From: Notamacropus eugenii
Lineage: Eukaryota > Chordata > Mammalia > Diprotodontia > Macropodidae
Assembly (NCBI RefSeq): GCF_028372415.1
Contig: NC_092878.1
Location: forward strand, 7,501 to 71,500
Direction of reading: 5' to 3'
DNA: 64,000 bases
Positions within the stretch are counted from its first letter, which is position 1. Every line of letters starts with the position of its first letter. A program made the position numbers and the translations under genes. Of this stretch, positions 11,351 through 21,924 are shown piece by piece. The notes beneath the pieces are model-generated. The model was given only the letters and a program-made list of their open reading frames with translations. It did not search any database and was not told the origin of the DNA.

Positions 11351-12570
11351 TTCTTAAGACCCTACAATGTCACAGAATATTAGTGAGGCAGAATTATGAG
11401 GCAAAATGAGGCCAAAATGAGGGTCACATGCTTCCCTGTGTTGGACAGTACATTTCTGTTGTTTTACTTATCAAAGTAACTGCTTTCCTAACTGCCTCCA
11501 AATTCAGTTGCGGTTACAAACAGAAGGACAGGCAAGCAGGAGAGAGGGAATAGTGGATTATCATGCCACATTAGTCCTTAGCAAATTCACTAAGAACATC
11601 CCTGTGCTCTACACAAGTGTGGCAAGGCCTTGACTGTCATCTAAAAACCCCAGGGAAACTCTGACATTAAATCCCCCAAACCATGAAGTTTCTTCACGTG
11701 GTTTAACATCCAATTTGGAATTTCTCCTTAAGTCACTTAATTTGATGACTTCAAGGAAATTCAACATGGGAAGTCCCCCATCACCAATTTGATATCATAG
11801 AGGAAGAAAGGAACAGGGTCTTGATTTTTCCTTGTGTCTAGACAGAAATTTTCATTACTGCCAGGGTGGGTTAGCAAAGGATGATCAAAGACACAGAGCA
11901 GTCCCTACAGAGTCTGCACTGGGAAAAAACTGTTCACTCCAGTACCTTTCACCTACCTCTTGGGCCAGCTTCTAATTTTAGGTGGAGATATAAGATGTTT
12001 CTAAGTCTACATGAAGTAACATATTTCATTCTATAGTTTTGAAATTCTTTAAAGCACTAAAAGTCCCATGATTATGAGCAGATTGTTGGGTCTTCTTTTA
12101 TGATAAGTTAATTTTCTAGATATATTTTCTCTTTTATGGCTCTTCTAAAATAGGGAACCCAATTCTTCCTTCTAAAATTGTCAAAGTGCATTTTCTATTT
12201 TTAATCTGCACATGGCACATTTGGTTTCCATTGTAGCACTAGGAGAATCAGAGTTTTAGAATTGGAGGAGACATTAAAGGATGTGAAGTCTCTCTGTGGA
12301 AAGTTCTCGAAGTATTCCTTCCTGGTGTCCACATGCAAAAGTTTGGGAAATTATCATTTTAGGTGAAGATAAATGCTCTGAAGACCACTTTCTGTAGGTC
12401 TGTGCCAATCCCAAGAGTATGTGTCTGTCTTTGTAGGCTACTACAACCTTTCCCATGAGAATGGGACTGTTCTTTGTCTATTTGCTCTCCTCCTCATCTT
12501 TGATTCTAGTATTATTAGAATTTCTTTTATCCCCTGAGTTATAAACTGGTAGGCTATATTTTTCCCCTGA
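11350..12570. other. Gene-free AT-rich stretch
   Basis: No gene seen. It contains the second members of the diverged repeat phrases also found at 4.6-6.3 kb (11.3 kb, 11.97 kb, 12.2 kb). Confidence 0.4.
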
Positions 12571-12573
12571 GAC

Positions 12574-12705
12574 AATAGGCATTAAGTGACTTACCTGGGG
12601 TCACACAGCTAGTGTCAAGGGTCTGAAGCTGGATTTCAGCTCAGGTCCTCCAGACTACAAGACTGGTGCTCTATCCACTGTGCCACCTAGCTACCCCAAA
12701 CTGAT
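12574..12705 (-). repeat. Marsupial tRNA-derived SINE head, minus orientation
   Basis: GTGACTTACCTGGGGTCACACAGCTAGTGTC, CTCAGGTCCTCCAGACTAC and CTCTATCCACTGTGCCACCTAGCTACCCC form the exact mirror of the tRNA-like head (GGGTAGCTAGGTGGCACAGTGGATAGAG). The tail is missing. Confidence 0.85.
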
Positions 12706-14485
12706 AGCCTACTACCTATAATTAATTCTAGATTTACTTTTGTTGGATGGGTGAGCTTGTTTGTAAAGGTAAGGAATTATTTCTTTCATCTTGTCGAATT
12801 TGTGAGTGTGTGTGGGAAGCTGGGACAGGGTGCTGTTTTAAATGTTCTCATTTATATAGAAGTCTTATCTAAGCAAAAATCTATCTTATCTGGTCCTGAT
12901 CAACTCATATACATTTTTTAAAAATGTTTTCCTTGTCTGTGACTTTCTTGTGAAGACGTAGCATTGGAAGGGACTTCTGTCTGTTTTGTGCTTTAGGTAG
13001 AAAGGTGTTCAAAGTCTTTGAAATGTCAAGGATTTGATGTTTTCTTAGGGTGAACTTAACTTCTTCCTGTTCTAAATTTGACCACTTTGGGTGAAATGAG
13101 TGGGAAATGGAAAAATTCGGATTGAAGAGCAAATTCTGTCTTCCCTTTTCTTCTGAGATATGATTGCTTCAAAAACTAAGATTTTAAAAAAGGAGTAAGA
13201 AATGTTACATATAATAAAACCCACTCAGTGAAAAGTAGAAAATAAATTTGAGAAAATTAAATAGCTGAAATAAGGTCTAAATAATGTGTACAATATTCAT
13301 TGGTATTATATATGGGGAACTTCTCAAAAATTTTACCATTAATTATTTTAATGAAAACACTTGGAATATTTTGGAATTATTTGGGAATAACTGGAATTAC
13401 TGAAATAATTGGAAATTTGAAGTCATTGTTATGACTAATATTTGTTGCCATGGCTGTCACAGAGGCAAAAATATAAACAATGGAAGTTTCTCTAATCACC
13501 TTCTAGGTTACAGATATGCGTTTCTATATTATGGTTTTTGAGAATGAGGAAAGGTTTTTTGTTTTGCTTTTGGAAACTAGACTTATGGATTGCTTTTAAC
13601 TGTGCGGAAAGATTCTTAAAATTAAAAAGTTGTCATCTTTGATTATCTTGCTACTTAGAAATAATTTTGGGAACAGGTTGATTAGTCCCCCTCCCTCACC
13701 CAGATTTTGCCAGGGCAATGTTTTGTTTGCCATTGAGTTAACTTTTCGTGATTGTGAACAAGGCGTATTTTATTGCCACAGAAGCATTTCATTGCATTTT
13801 GTCCCCTAAGCATGTATCTAGTATGATGTTTCAAATGTGCATGAAAATGGAAGTTATGAAAAGGCTTGGTTTTTACAAGAATGTAAAGCTGAATATGATT
13901 TGCCATAGAATGATTTAAATGCTATTAATGAACAACAAAAAACAAACACCTCTCTATAATTTTGAAATCAGATGTTCCTTCAAAACAAGAGGAGAGGAGA
14001 ATTAAGAACCTTGGTACAGTTAAAAAGTCCTCCATAGGTAGGATCCAACTCTAGAAGGCAAAAGTCCCTCAGGCTGTGGAATCACATGAAATTTTGAGAA
14101 TGCGGCTTCCTTGTGTAAGCTGAGTGCTAGATAAACTGTCAGCTGTGAAAAAGTGGGAATCACAAATGCCATTATGTTTACTCCAAAATCTTTGAGTCTC
14201 TACAATGTGTTTGGAAAGTTTGAGATTTTAAAATCAGATCAATTTAAACACTGCATCAAGATTATAACTTGAAAAATAATTTCCATATTGATGGAGAGGC
14301 CACCAACCAATAGGTCAATTAGAACAGAGGTACCCAATGCCCAGCCCAGCTCAACTAAGATGTAACTTGGAAATGTTTAACAAAGTAAATAAAATGATAC
14401 AACCAAGATAATGTTGATTTGGAGTTTTCTAAGTCAATCTGCAGTCTGATTTCAGATTGTTTGGCCCCCTGACTGACAGCATAAG
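12706..14485. other. AT-rich non-coding stretch, nothing recognised
   Basis: Low-GC sequence with many short A/T runs. I saw no exon, RNA gene or repeat that I could name. Confidence 0.4.
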
Positions 14486-15172
14486 CAGGAGTTACCTCAT
14501 CTTATTGCACTTGGCTATCTTGTGCTCTGAAGATTTTGAATTTGTACAAATGGAAAGTTATTGGCAACCCTGCATTGAGCAAATCTATCAGTGCCATTTT
14601 TCCAATAGCACGTGCTCAAATCATGTCTCTGTGTCGCATGTTGGTAATTCTCATATTTCAAACCTTTTCATTATTATCACATCTGTTAAAGTGATCTCTG
14701 ACCAGTGAGCTTTGATGTTGCTTTTGTAACTGTTTTGGGGTGCCATGAACCATGCCCATAGAAGATGGCAACCTTAAGTGACAGATGCATGCATGTTCTG
14801 TCTGTTCCACTGACCAGTTATTGGTGAAGCCTTCTTCTAATAAACTGTTATAGTCACCCCAGACTTCAATAATCACCACCCTGATCAGCCAGCAGCCACC
14901 AACATCATGGCAAGACCCTCCATCCACAAAAAGATTACAACTCCCTGAAGACTCAGATGATAGTTAGCATTTTTTAGCAGTAAAGTAATTTTGAGGTGTG
15001 TCTATTGGTTTTTAGACAAAATACTATTGCACACTCAATAGGCAGTAGTATAATATAAGCATAACCTTCATAAGAACTGGGAAACAAAAATGTCATGTGA
15101 CTAGCTTTATTGTGATACTCGCTTTATGGCAATGGTATGGAAACAACCCCATGTATTTCCAAGGAGTGCATG
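14486..15172 (+). mobile_element. Internally deleted Tigger1-family DNA transposon (pogo superfamily)
   Basis: The left end CAGGAGTTACCTCATCTTATTGCAC and the following ATTGGCAACCCTGCATTGAGCAAATCTATC, CCATTTTTCCAATAGCACGTGCTCA and TTTTGGGGTGCCATGAACCATGCCCATA match the Tigger1 5' region. The right end has GACAAAATACTATTGCACACTCAATAG, AACTGGGAAACAAAAATGTCATGTGACT and GCTTTATTGTGATACTCGCTTTATGGC, which match the Tigger1 3' end. The ends are inverted repeats (CAGGAGTTACCTC against the complement of ...GGAGTGCATG). The transposase gene of about 1.5-2 kb is absent, so this was a non-autonomous deletion derivative. Confidence 0.8.
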
Positions 15173-15500
15173 TGCAAGGGTGTGTGAAGAGGCTGCTTGC
15201 AATCTGGATTCTAAGTCATTGGATGATTTGGTCCTGAGAACTCTCTCTTGTCTTCCTCTCTATACCAGGTCTCTTGTGATCTGCTGAGCTGGGTTTCCTT
15301 TTCTCCTCAATTCCCCCAACTCTCTTACGTCAAGCCCCATTCATGGAAACCATGATAGATCTGGTTTTCAGAGGAAGTGAAGACAAAAATCTAGATACTT
15401 AGTCATTGGATTATATCTACTATTGAGAGTTTGAACTGAACGCACTGGAATGTAGTGAGAAAAAAATGTATCGAACACAAATTAGAACACAAACTGGGCT
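15173..15500. other. Non-coding stretch between Tigger1 and L1
   Basis: No gene or repeat named. The last 40 bp are a small imperfect tandem, TAGAACACAAACTGGGCTAC then TAGAATACAAACTGGG, directly next to the L1 5' end. Confidence 0.35.
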
Positions 15501-15516
15501 ACTAGAATACAAACTG

Positions 15517-17297
15517 GGGGGGCGGAGCCAAGATGGCGGAGTAGAAAGACGCAAATACACATAGCTCCGAACCCACAACCCATACAACATCAGTATAAAG
15601 TAACCCACAGCGAATTCTGGAGCAGTGAGGCCACAGAACAGCGGAGCGAAGGAGATTTCTGTTCCAGAGGGACCTGCAAACCTCTCGCAAAAGGTCCATC
15701 ATGCTGCAGATGTGGAGCCCAGCCCAGCCCTGACACGGCCCCAGCCCCGAGAGGAGAAGATCCGAGCGGACTTCAGGGACGGGATCTCCAGTGGCCACGC
15801 GGGTCCCTCCACCCACAGGTGACGGGGAACGGTGAGAAGGTCTCTTTGGCGGGTCTAGAGGGGAGTGGGGTGCCCCCATAACTCAGGCCCCCTCGGGAGG
15901 CAGAAGCTGAGAGGCAGCAGCAGACCAGGGCTCCCCAAGCAGGCAGGAGCCTGGATCCATTGTTGAAGGTCTGTGCATAAACCCCCCGAGGGAACTGAGC
16001 CTGAGAGGCGGCCCTGCCCCAACCTGACCACCTGAACTTAATCTCACACTGAATAGCAGCCCTGCACCCGCCAAAAGCCCTGAGGCTGGAAGCAGCATTT
16101 GAATCTCAGACCCCAAACACTGGCTGGGAGGATCAGGAGGCAAAGTGGGTGTGAAGAGAATATTCAGAGGTCAAGTCACTGGCTGGGAAAATGCCCAGAA
16201 AAGGGAAAAGAAATAAGACTGTAGAAGGTTACTTTCTTGGTGAACAGGCATTTCCTTCCTGCCTTTCTGATGAGGAAGAACAATGCTTACCATCAGGCAA
16301 AGACACAGAAGGCAAGGCTTCTGTGTCCCAGCCCACCCAATGGGCTCAGGCCATGGAAGAGCTCAAAAAGAATTTTGAAAATCAAGTTAGAGAGGTGGAG
16401 GAAAAGCTGGGAAGAGAAATGAGAGACATGAAGTCAAAGCATGAACAGCAGGTCAGCCCCCTGCTAAAGGAGACCCAAAAAAATGTTGAAGAAAATAACA
16501 CCTTGAAAAATAGGCTAACTCAATTGGCAAAAGAGGTTCAAGAAGCCAATGAGGAGAAGAATGCTTTCAAAAGCAGAATTAGCCAGATGGAAAAGGAGAT
16601 TCAAAAGCTCACTGAAGAAAATAGTTCTTTCAAAATGAGAATGGAACAGATGGAGGCTAATGACTTTATGAGAAACCAAGAAATCACAGAACAAAACCAA
16701 AAGAATGGAAAAATGGAAGATAATGTGAAATATCTCACTGGAAAAACAACTGACCTGGAAAATAGATCCAGGAGAGACAATTTAAAAATTATGGGACTAC
16801 CTGAAAGCCATGGTCAAAAAAAGAGCCTAGACATCATCTTTCATGAAATTATCAAGGAAAACTGCCCTGAGATTCTAGAACCAGAGGGCAAAATAAATAT
16901 TCAGGGAATCCACAGAACACCGCCTGAAAGAGATCCAAAAAGAAAAACTCCTAGGAACATTGTGGCCAAATTCCAGAGTTCCCAGGTCAAGGAGAAAATA
17001 TTGCAAGCAGCTAGAAAGAAACAATTCAAGTATTGTGGAAATACAATCAGGATAACACAAGATCTAGCAGCTTCTACATTAAGGGATTGAAGGGCATGGA
17101 ATAGGATATTCCAGAAGTCAAAGGAACTAGGACTAAAACCAAGAATCACCTACCCAGCAAAACTGAGTATAATACTTCAGGGGAAAAATTGGTCTTTCAA
17201 TGAAATAGAGGACTTTCAAGCATTCTTGATGAAAAGACCAGAGCTGAAAAGAAAATTTGACTTTCAAACACTAGAATACAAACTGAAAATCTGGTAG
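15517..17297 (+). mobile_element. L1 LINE with complete 5' UTR and ORF1 but no ORF2
   Basis: The 5' end is a classic L1 start: a G-run, then GGCGGAGCCAAGATGGCGGA containing the AAGATGGC YY1-type site at 15530-15537. A GC-rich 5' UTR of about 670 bp leads to ORF1 at 16191. ORF2 and a poly(A) tail are not found after ORF1, so the element is 5'-complete and 3'-short, the reverse of ordinary L1 truncation. A 16-bp direct repeat (ACTAGAATACAAACTG) lies just before the 5' end (15501-15516) and at 17270-17285 in the ORF1 C-terminal region. This could be a target-site duplication. A half-L1 (HAL1-type, ORF1-only) element is the other reading. Confidence 0.8.
16191..17297 (+). pseudogene. L1 ORF1p (nucleic-acid-binding protein), one premature stop
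   Basis: From ATG 16191 (MPRKGKRNKTVEGYFLGEQ, typical marsupial L1 ORF1 N-terminus) the frame is open for 299 codons to a TGA at 17088-17090, and then stays open in the same frame to TAG 17295-17297 (369 codons in all). Residues about 50-170 form a heptad coiled coil (MEELKKN..., QMEKEIQKLTEENSSFKMRM) that would trimerise the protein. The RRM and C-terminal domains follow: LENRSRRDNLKIMGLPES, then RAWNRIFQKSKELGLKPRIT and KRPELKRKFDF after the stop. The stop fits a CGA-to-TGA CpG decay. ORF1p packages L1 RNA in cytoplasmic RNPs; this copy would make a protein lacking its C-terminal domain. Confidence 0.85.
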
Positions 17298-19160
17298 CTT
17301 ATTAAGGGAATATGATGGTATCTCCTGTTGTCCTGCATGATTAAAATAGCAAAACCCATGAATCAAAAAGAAACACTTCTCCATGATAAAGAAAAAGTTC
17401 CTGAGAGATGCAATGTTAGATTGTAATTTGTTTTACATTTTGTTTGCTTAATCATAGACCCTGAACTTTAAAGTGGGATGTGAGACCTACAATAATAAGA
17501 TGTAACAATTTATTAGGTGTCAAAACTCCCCTCCATTGGTGGATTTGGGAAGTATTCTATCTCTCCAAAGAAATACAGCTTAGTTTAATTACCAATGACA
17601 TGATGCCATGATAGAATGCATGCTCTTCATGAAAACGTTTCTCTGATCTGGAATTACACAAAGTAGAGGAACGTGACAAAGGAAAAAGAACAAACTTGTG
17701 TTAGGGTCAGCCTCCTTGTAGAACTGTGCAACAAAACAAGCAGTTGTGCTTTGTAGACTGTGATGAATGTCCGACCGTAAGGAAAACAGAAAGAGACAGG
17801 ACAGATGCCAAGGCTTAGAAGAGAAGAAAGAATGCCGCTCTCAGACTCCTAAGGACGCTGACAGTATCAGGACCATCTGACGTTCATTTAGACAGTCTAA
17901 GTGAGGAGATCTTTTCCTGGCATCCAGGAACTTTTTGTAGAAATATTTGTATGATTGCATTTCCATACAATTGGTTTCCAGGATGATGCTGTTTATTTCA
18001 TGTACTTAAAAACATCATTTTTAGTGAGGGTCCTGAGGCTCCCCCAGACTGCCAAAGAGATCCATGATACAAAGATAAGTAAGAACTATAGATTTTTGGC
18101 CACTGAGAAAATTTAGATCATTCTGCATCCTTCAACAATTGATTCAATTCTAAATTAACCCTGTTCTGCACTGATGCTTCATTTTGTATAATTGCTTAGT
18201 CCACATTTTTCCATCCCTGAGTCAGCTTTTCCTCTGAGTTAGTTATAAGTTCACTTGTTAGAATCCCCAAAAGATAGTGTCCTTCCTTGCCAAATTCCTA
18301 CATCCCCAACAAACCCTTCTAGGTGCCAGGGAGTCTGCTCACTCAGGTCTGCTACCAAGACGTGCAAGGCGCTACTGGGTCCCACAGAATAATTAATGCT
18401 CCTTAATGGTCACTAGGCTCCCATGTCAGCCCAATTGTCCCTACCCCAATGCTGTCTACACTGTAACAATTATATCAGTTTCCCCATTTACCCAACTCTG
18501 TATTCCCCAAAACTCTATCATGGCTGGTGAGTTCTCCCTTGGTCACTGAGAGAAGCCATTGACCCAATTTATTGGTTATTGCTAGTCTAACTAATAAAGT
18601 GATCATGCTTAGACCATTGTCTTTCAGCTTAACTTACTTGTCAAATGTAACACCATACAGCTCATTACTCGATAGATTTGCACATAGGAACAAGTATTTA
18701 TAGTGAATGACTTAGAGGTCAATGGCAATGATGAAGCTGGGTGGCTGTATCGCCAAGGCACATAGCACTGGTGGTGACTATGAATATGCTGCCATAGTTC
18801 TCAATTGCCAAGTATAACAGACTTTCTATATAGAAGGCAGAAGAAAACTTATTTAGATACCAAAAAGTCAAATCCCAAAATGAGAAAGCAAAATCAGTCA
18901 TAGTGACCAAGAAGTCAATAGAGTTTATCACCACAGGGGGCAAAGTCATTCCCAAGCCTCTCTGCCCCCTGCTGGAACCTTCCCACAAACACACACTCAG
19001 GAGTCTAAGCTTTGCCTACCTGCCCTTGCCCTTCCCAGCTCCGACTAGTCTGACCAATTTCCTCCCAGCTCTTCTCCACCCTTCCTGGTCCACCCATTCA
19101 GCAAGCTCCTCCCACCATGTGTAACTTAGGCTAACCCTAACTCTAAATTAAGATTTTCCC
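17298..19160. other. Non-coding stretch, nothing recognised
   Basis: No gene seen. It begins right after the ORF1 stop of the L1, so the first few hundred bases could be an ORF1-only element's 3' UTR, but no poly(A) tail marks an end. A small open frame at 18719-18994 (-) shows no domain. Confidence 0.4.
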
Positions 19161-19164
19161 ATTT

Positions 19165-19365
19165 ACATTACCATCACAGTAGCCCAGTATATACAACACT
19201 GAGCCTGGAGTTGCAAAGACAAGTTCAAATGTGACCAGAAACACTTGTTAGCTGTGTGACCCAGGGCAAGTTAGTTAACTTTTGTCTGCCTCCATTTTCT
19301 CAACTTCAAAATGGGAATAATAATGGCACCTGCCTTCATGGATTGTTGTGAGGATCAAATGTGGA
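19165..19365 (+). repeat. MIR/CORE-type SINE, plus orientation
   Basis: AGTAGCCCAGTATATACAACACTGAGCCTGGAG, TTAGCTGTGTGACCCAGGGCAAGTTAGTTAAC, TCTGCCTCCATTTTCTCAACTTCAAAATGGGAATAATAATGG and GGATTGTTGTGAGGATCAAATG follow MIR order from tRNA head to core. Confidence 0.75.
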
Positions 19366-19509
19366 GCAGGGCAGATTAAAATGACTGAGGAAACAAAGCA
19401 TGTTGATTTATTAAGCTGTGCATGTCAAATGTACAACAAATCAGGACCAGGCCTCCTCAGTCTGAGGTATCAATAGGCAATCACAAAATTGGTTTATTAT
19501 AAGAGAAAT

Positions 19510-20310
19510 GATATCTAAACCAGGGAGAGCCAAAACAGAGAAAGAAAATAACAGACCAACTTCCCTAATGAATACAGATGCAAATATTTTAAATGACATA
19601 TTAGCAAAAAGATTACAGCAACTTATCATGTGAATAATACATTTTGATCAGGTAGGACTCATAACAGGAATGCAGAGCTGGTACAATATTGGGGAAACTA
19701 TCAGCATACATGATCATATCAACAAGACTAACAGAAACCATATGATAATCTCAATAGATGCAAAAAAAGCTTTTGACAAAATACAACAGCCATTCCTATT
19801 GAAAGCACTGGAGAGCACAGGAATAAATGGACCCTTCCTAAAAATAACAAGTAACATCTATCTAAAATCATCATGTATTACAAAATTACATGTAATGGGG
19901 ATAAGCTAGCTGCATTTCCAATAAGATCTGGGGTGAAACAAGGATGTCCATTATCACCAATGTTGTTCAGTATGGGGCTAGAACTGTCAGATTTAACAAT
20001 AAGAGGAGAAAAAGAAATTGAAGGAATTAGAATAGGCAGAGAAGAAACTAAGTTATCACTCTTTGCAGATGATATGATGATATACTTAGAGAATCAAGTA
20101 AAAAACTACTTGAAATAATAAACAACTTTAGAAAAGCCGTAGGATACAAAATAAACCCACATAAATCATCTGCAAGTCCAACAGCAAGAGACAGAAGGAG
20201 AAATCCCATTTAAAGGCACTGTAGACACTATACAATATCAGGGAGTCTACCGGCCAAAACAAACCCAGGGACTTCTCACACAAATAAAGTCAGATCTAAA
20301 CAATTAGAAA
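19510..20310 (+). mobile_element. L1 LINE fragment: ORF2 reverse-transcriptase core
   Basis: Plus-strand frames 19670-19909 and 19873-20118 carry the RT motifs: [32 protein letters not shown] and the catalytic [12 protein letters not shown] (FADD at 20064-20075). Upstream is the N-terminal RT finger text ([20 protein letters not shown]-like) in another frame. Both ends are cut off and a frameshift splits the two frames near 19890. It is separate from the ORF1-bearing copy at 15.5 kb. Confidence 0.85.
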
Positions 20311-20399
20311 AATATCAGTTGCTCATGGGCAGGCTGACTGCTTTTGGACCCTTGCATCCTGAGTTCCTCCATGCAGGGTGCCTTCTTCCCACCCCACCC

Positions 20400-20520
20400 C
20401 CACTTTTCAGCCTCCCCCATTAGAGAGCAGGGTCCACCTTCCTTCTCTGCATTCCTATCTTCAGTGTTTAACATAGTGCCTGGCACCTAGTAAAGCTGAA
20501 TAAATATTCATTGACCAGGT
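20400..20520 (+). repeat. L2/MIR-type 3' tail
   Basis: TTAACATAGTGCCTGGCACCTAGTAAAGCTGAATAAATATTCATTGACC matches the conserved L2 3' end. The preceding GAGAGCAGGGTCCACCTTCC fits its upstream part. Confidence 0.5.
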
Positions 20521-21617
20521 TCCTGACAGTCAGGACCACCCTTTCTTAATCTTTTATCTGCACAGATTGTCAAGGATGATCACATTTTGTTTCCACAGAA
20601 ATTATAAGAAACATAATTTGTGAAACCTAAGAAGTCATATTGATGGCAAATTGATCATAGTGGAGGGCAGCGGGGAATGCTGGATGACTGCTAATCAGCA
20701 TGTCTAAAATTCACTTTAATGAATGTTAAAAAAAAGTTTTTTAAAGAAAGATGAAGGTCACTGACTATGAGCTCCTTCATCTCCCCTCTCCATCACCTTG
20801 CATCTCTCGGTGCCTTCTGCCCCTCTTCCTTGCCCGAGATGAGGTGGCCTGGCTCTTGCCCATGGCCTCAGCAGACTGCCCTCTCTGCCCCCCACCACTT
20901 ATTTTCAGTCTCTCCAGGCTCATTTCCTGCTGTCTACAAAAACGTCATTGTCCTGCAAGCCCACTACCCTTCTTTCTCTCCACTGCTGCCCTGTGGCTGC
21001 CCCCTGCCGCCCACCCACATGGTGCCCCCAGCAGCTGCCTCCATGCTCGCTCTCCTCCAAATCTGGCCTTTAAGGAGGGGCAGCTGCAGCCAGTCTCCAC
21101 ATACTCTCACCCAAAGGCCTCTATCTCCCGACTGCCCCCTGGGGAGGAGGATGCCAACCAAGGCCAGGCTTGGCCCCCTCTCCCCCAACCCGTCCTCCAG
21201 GAAGAGGGGTCAGAGTCCTGGGGAAGGAGGCAAGGACCCCCCCCCCCCCCCCTTCCCACCGAAGACCTCTCCTCAGCACTGGGACAACGGCAACCCCCCC
21301 CCACACACACTCTGGGGAAGCGTGTCTACACCACCGGCAGGGTCTCTTCCTTCCCAACCCCCCAGCCCCAACACCGGGTCCCAGACCACGCGGTGCCCAG
21401 GCTCACGCTCTCCTTCGCCTAAGGCCGGCTCACAAACACGTGCCGGGCACACAGGGATGGGCGCGGAGATGACCAGAGAGCGGCTGAGCGCGGAGGCTGT
21501 CCTTCGGCTCTGGGCCGCCCTCGGCCTTTCCTTCCCCGCCAGCCCATCTTCTAGTTCTGAAGGGGGGGCGGTTTCCTGGTCTAACCCTCCCCCTCCCCCA
21601 CCGCGGTCACAAGGCAG

Positions 21618-21625
21618 TGACGTCA
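21618..21625. promoter_or_regulatory. Consensus CRE (CREB/ATF site)
   Basis: Perfect palindrome TGACGTCA inside the CpG island, flanked by AAGGCAG and TCACACGCG. Confidence 0.6.
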
Positions 21626-21867
21626 TCACACGCGTCCCCTACTCCAGGGCCTCCTCCCAGTGCTCTGTGCTGGGCGTTCAAAGCCCTTCACACGCCGCCT
21701 ATGGCCGGCCCTAGGGGCTGGTTCTTTGAGGGGGACACTGTCTCCCGCCTCCGTTCCCTGATGGAGCCCCCCCCTCCCAGGCCTGCACGGCTAAGGGAGG
21801 GAGAGTGAGAGGAGAAGGGCTCCCAAGGGAGGAGGCAGGGGGAGGACCAGGCACCTAAAAGGGCCGG

Positions 21868-21877
21868 GCGCATGCGC
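21868..21877. promoter_or_regulatory. NRF1 binding site
   Basis: GCGCATGCGC, the palindromic NRF1 consensus, in the CpG island 22 bp before the ZNF143-type site. Confidence 0.6.
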
Positions 21878-21898
21878 ACAGCCCAGTCAAGCCTACAA

Positions 21899-21924
21899 AC
21901 TACGTTTCCCAGGAAGCAGTGCGC
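21899..21924 (+). promoter_or_regulatory. ZNF143/THAP11-type promoter element
   Basis: ACTACGTTTCCCAGGAAGCA followed by GTGCGC matches the extended 'ACTACAATTCCCAGMATGC..TGCG' element bound by ZNF143 and THAP11 near transcription starts. Confidence 0.6.

Noticed and set aside
10890-11357. 155-codon plus-strand frame in the CpG-rich block
   Set aside because: No recognisable domain; CpG richness reduces stop frequency. Left within the unresolved fossil-like block rather than called a gene.
14457-14708. 83-codon frame over the Tigger1 left end
   Set aside because: This part of Tigger1 is non-coding 5' sequence; the transposase region is deleted.
20767-21714. 315-codon open frame in the CpG island
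   Set aside because: Proline/serine-rich, low complexity, runs through a poly-C tract and overlaps other long frames on both strands. GC bias explains it, with no domain or splice evidence.
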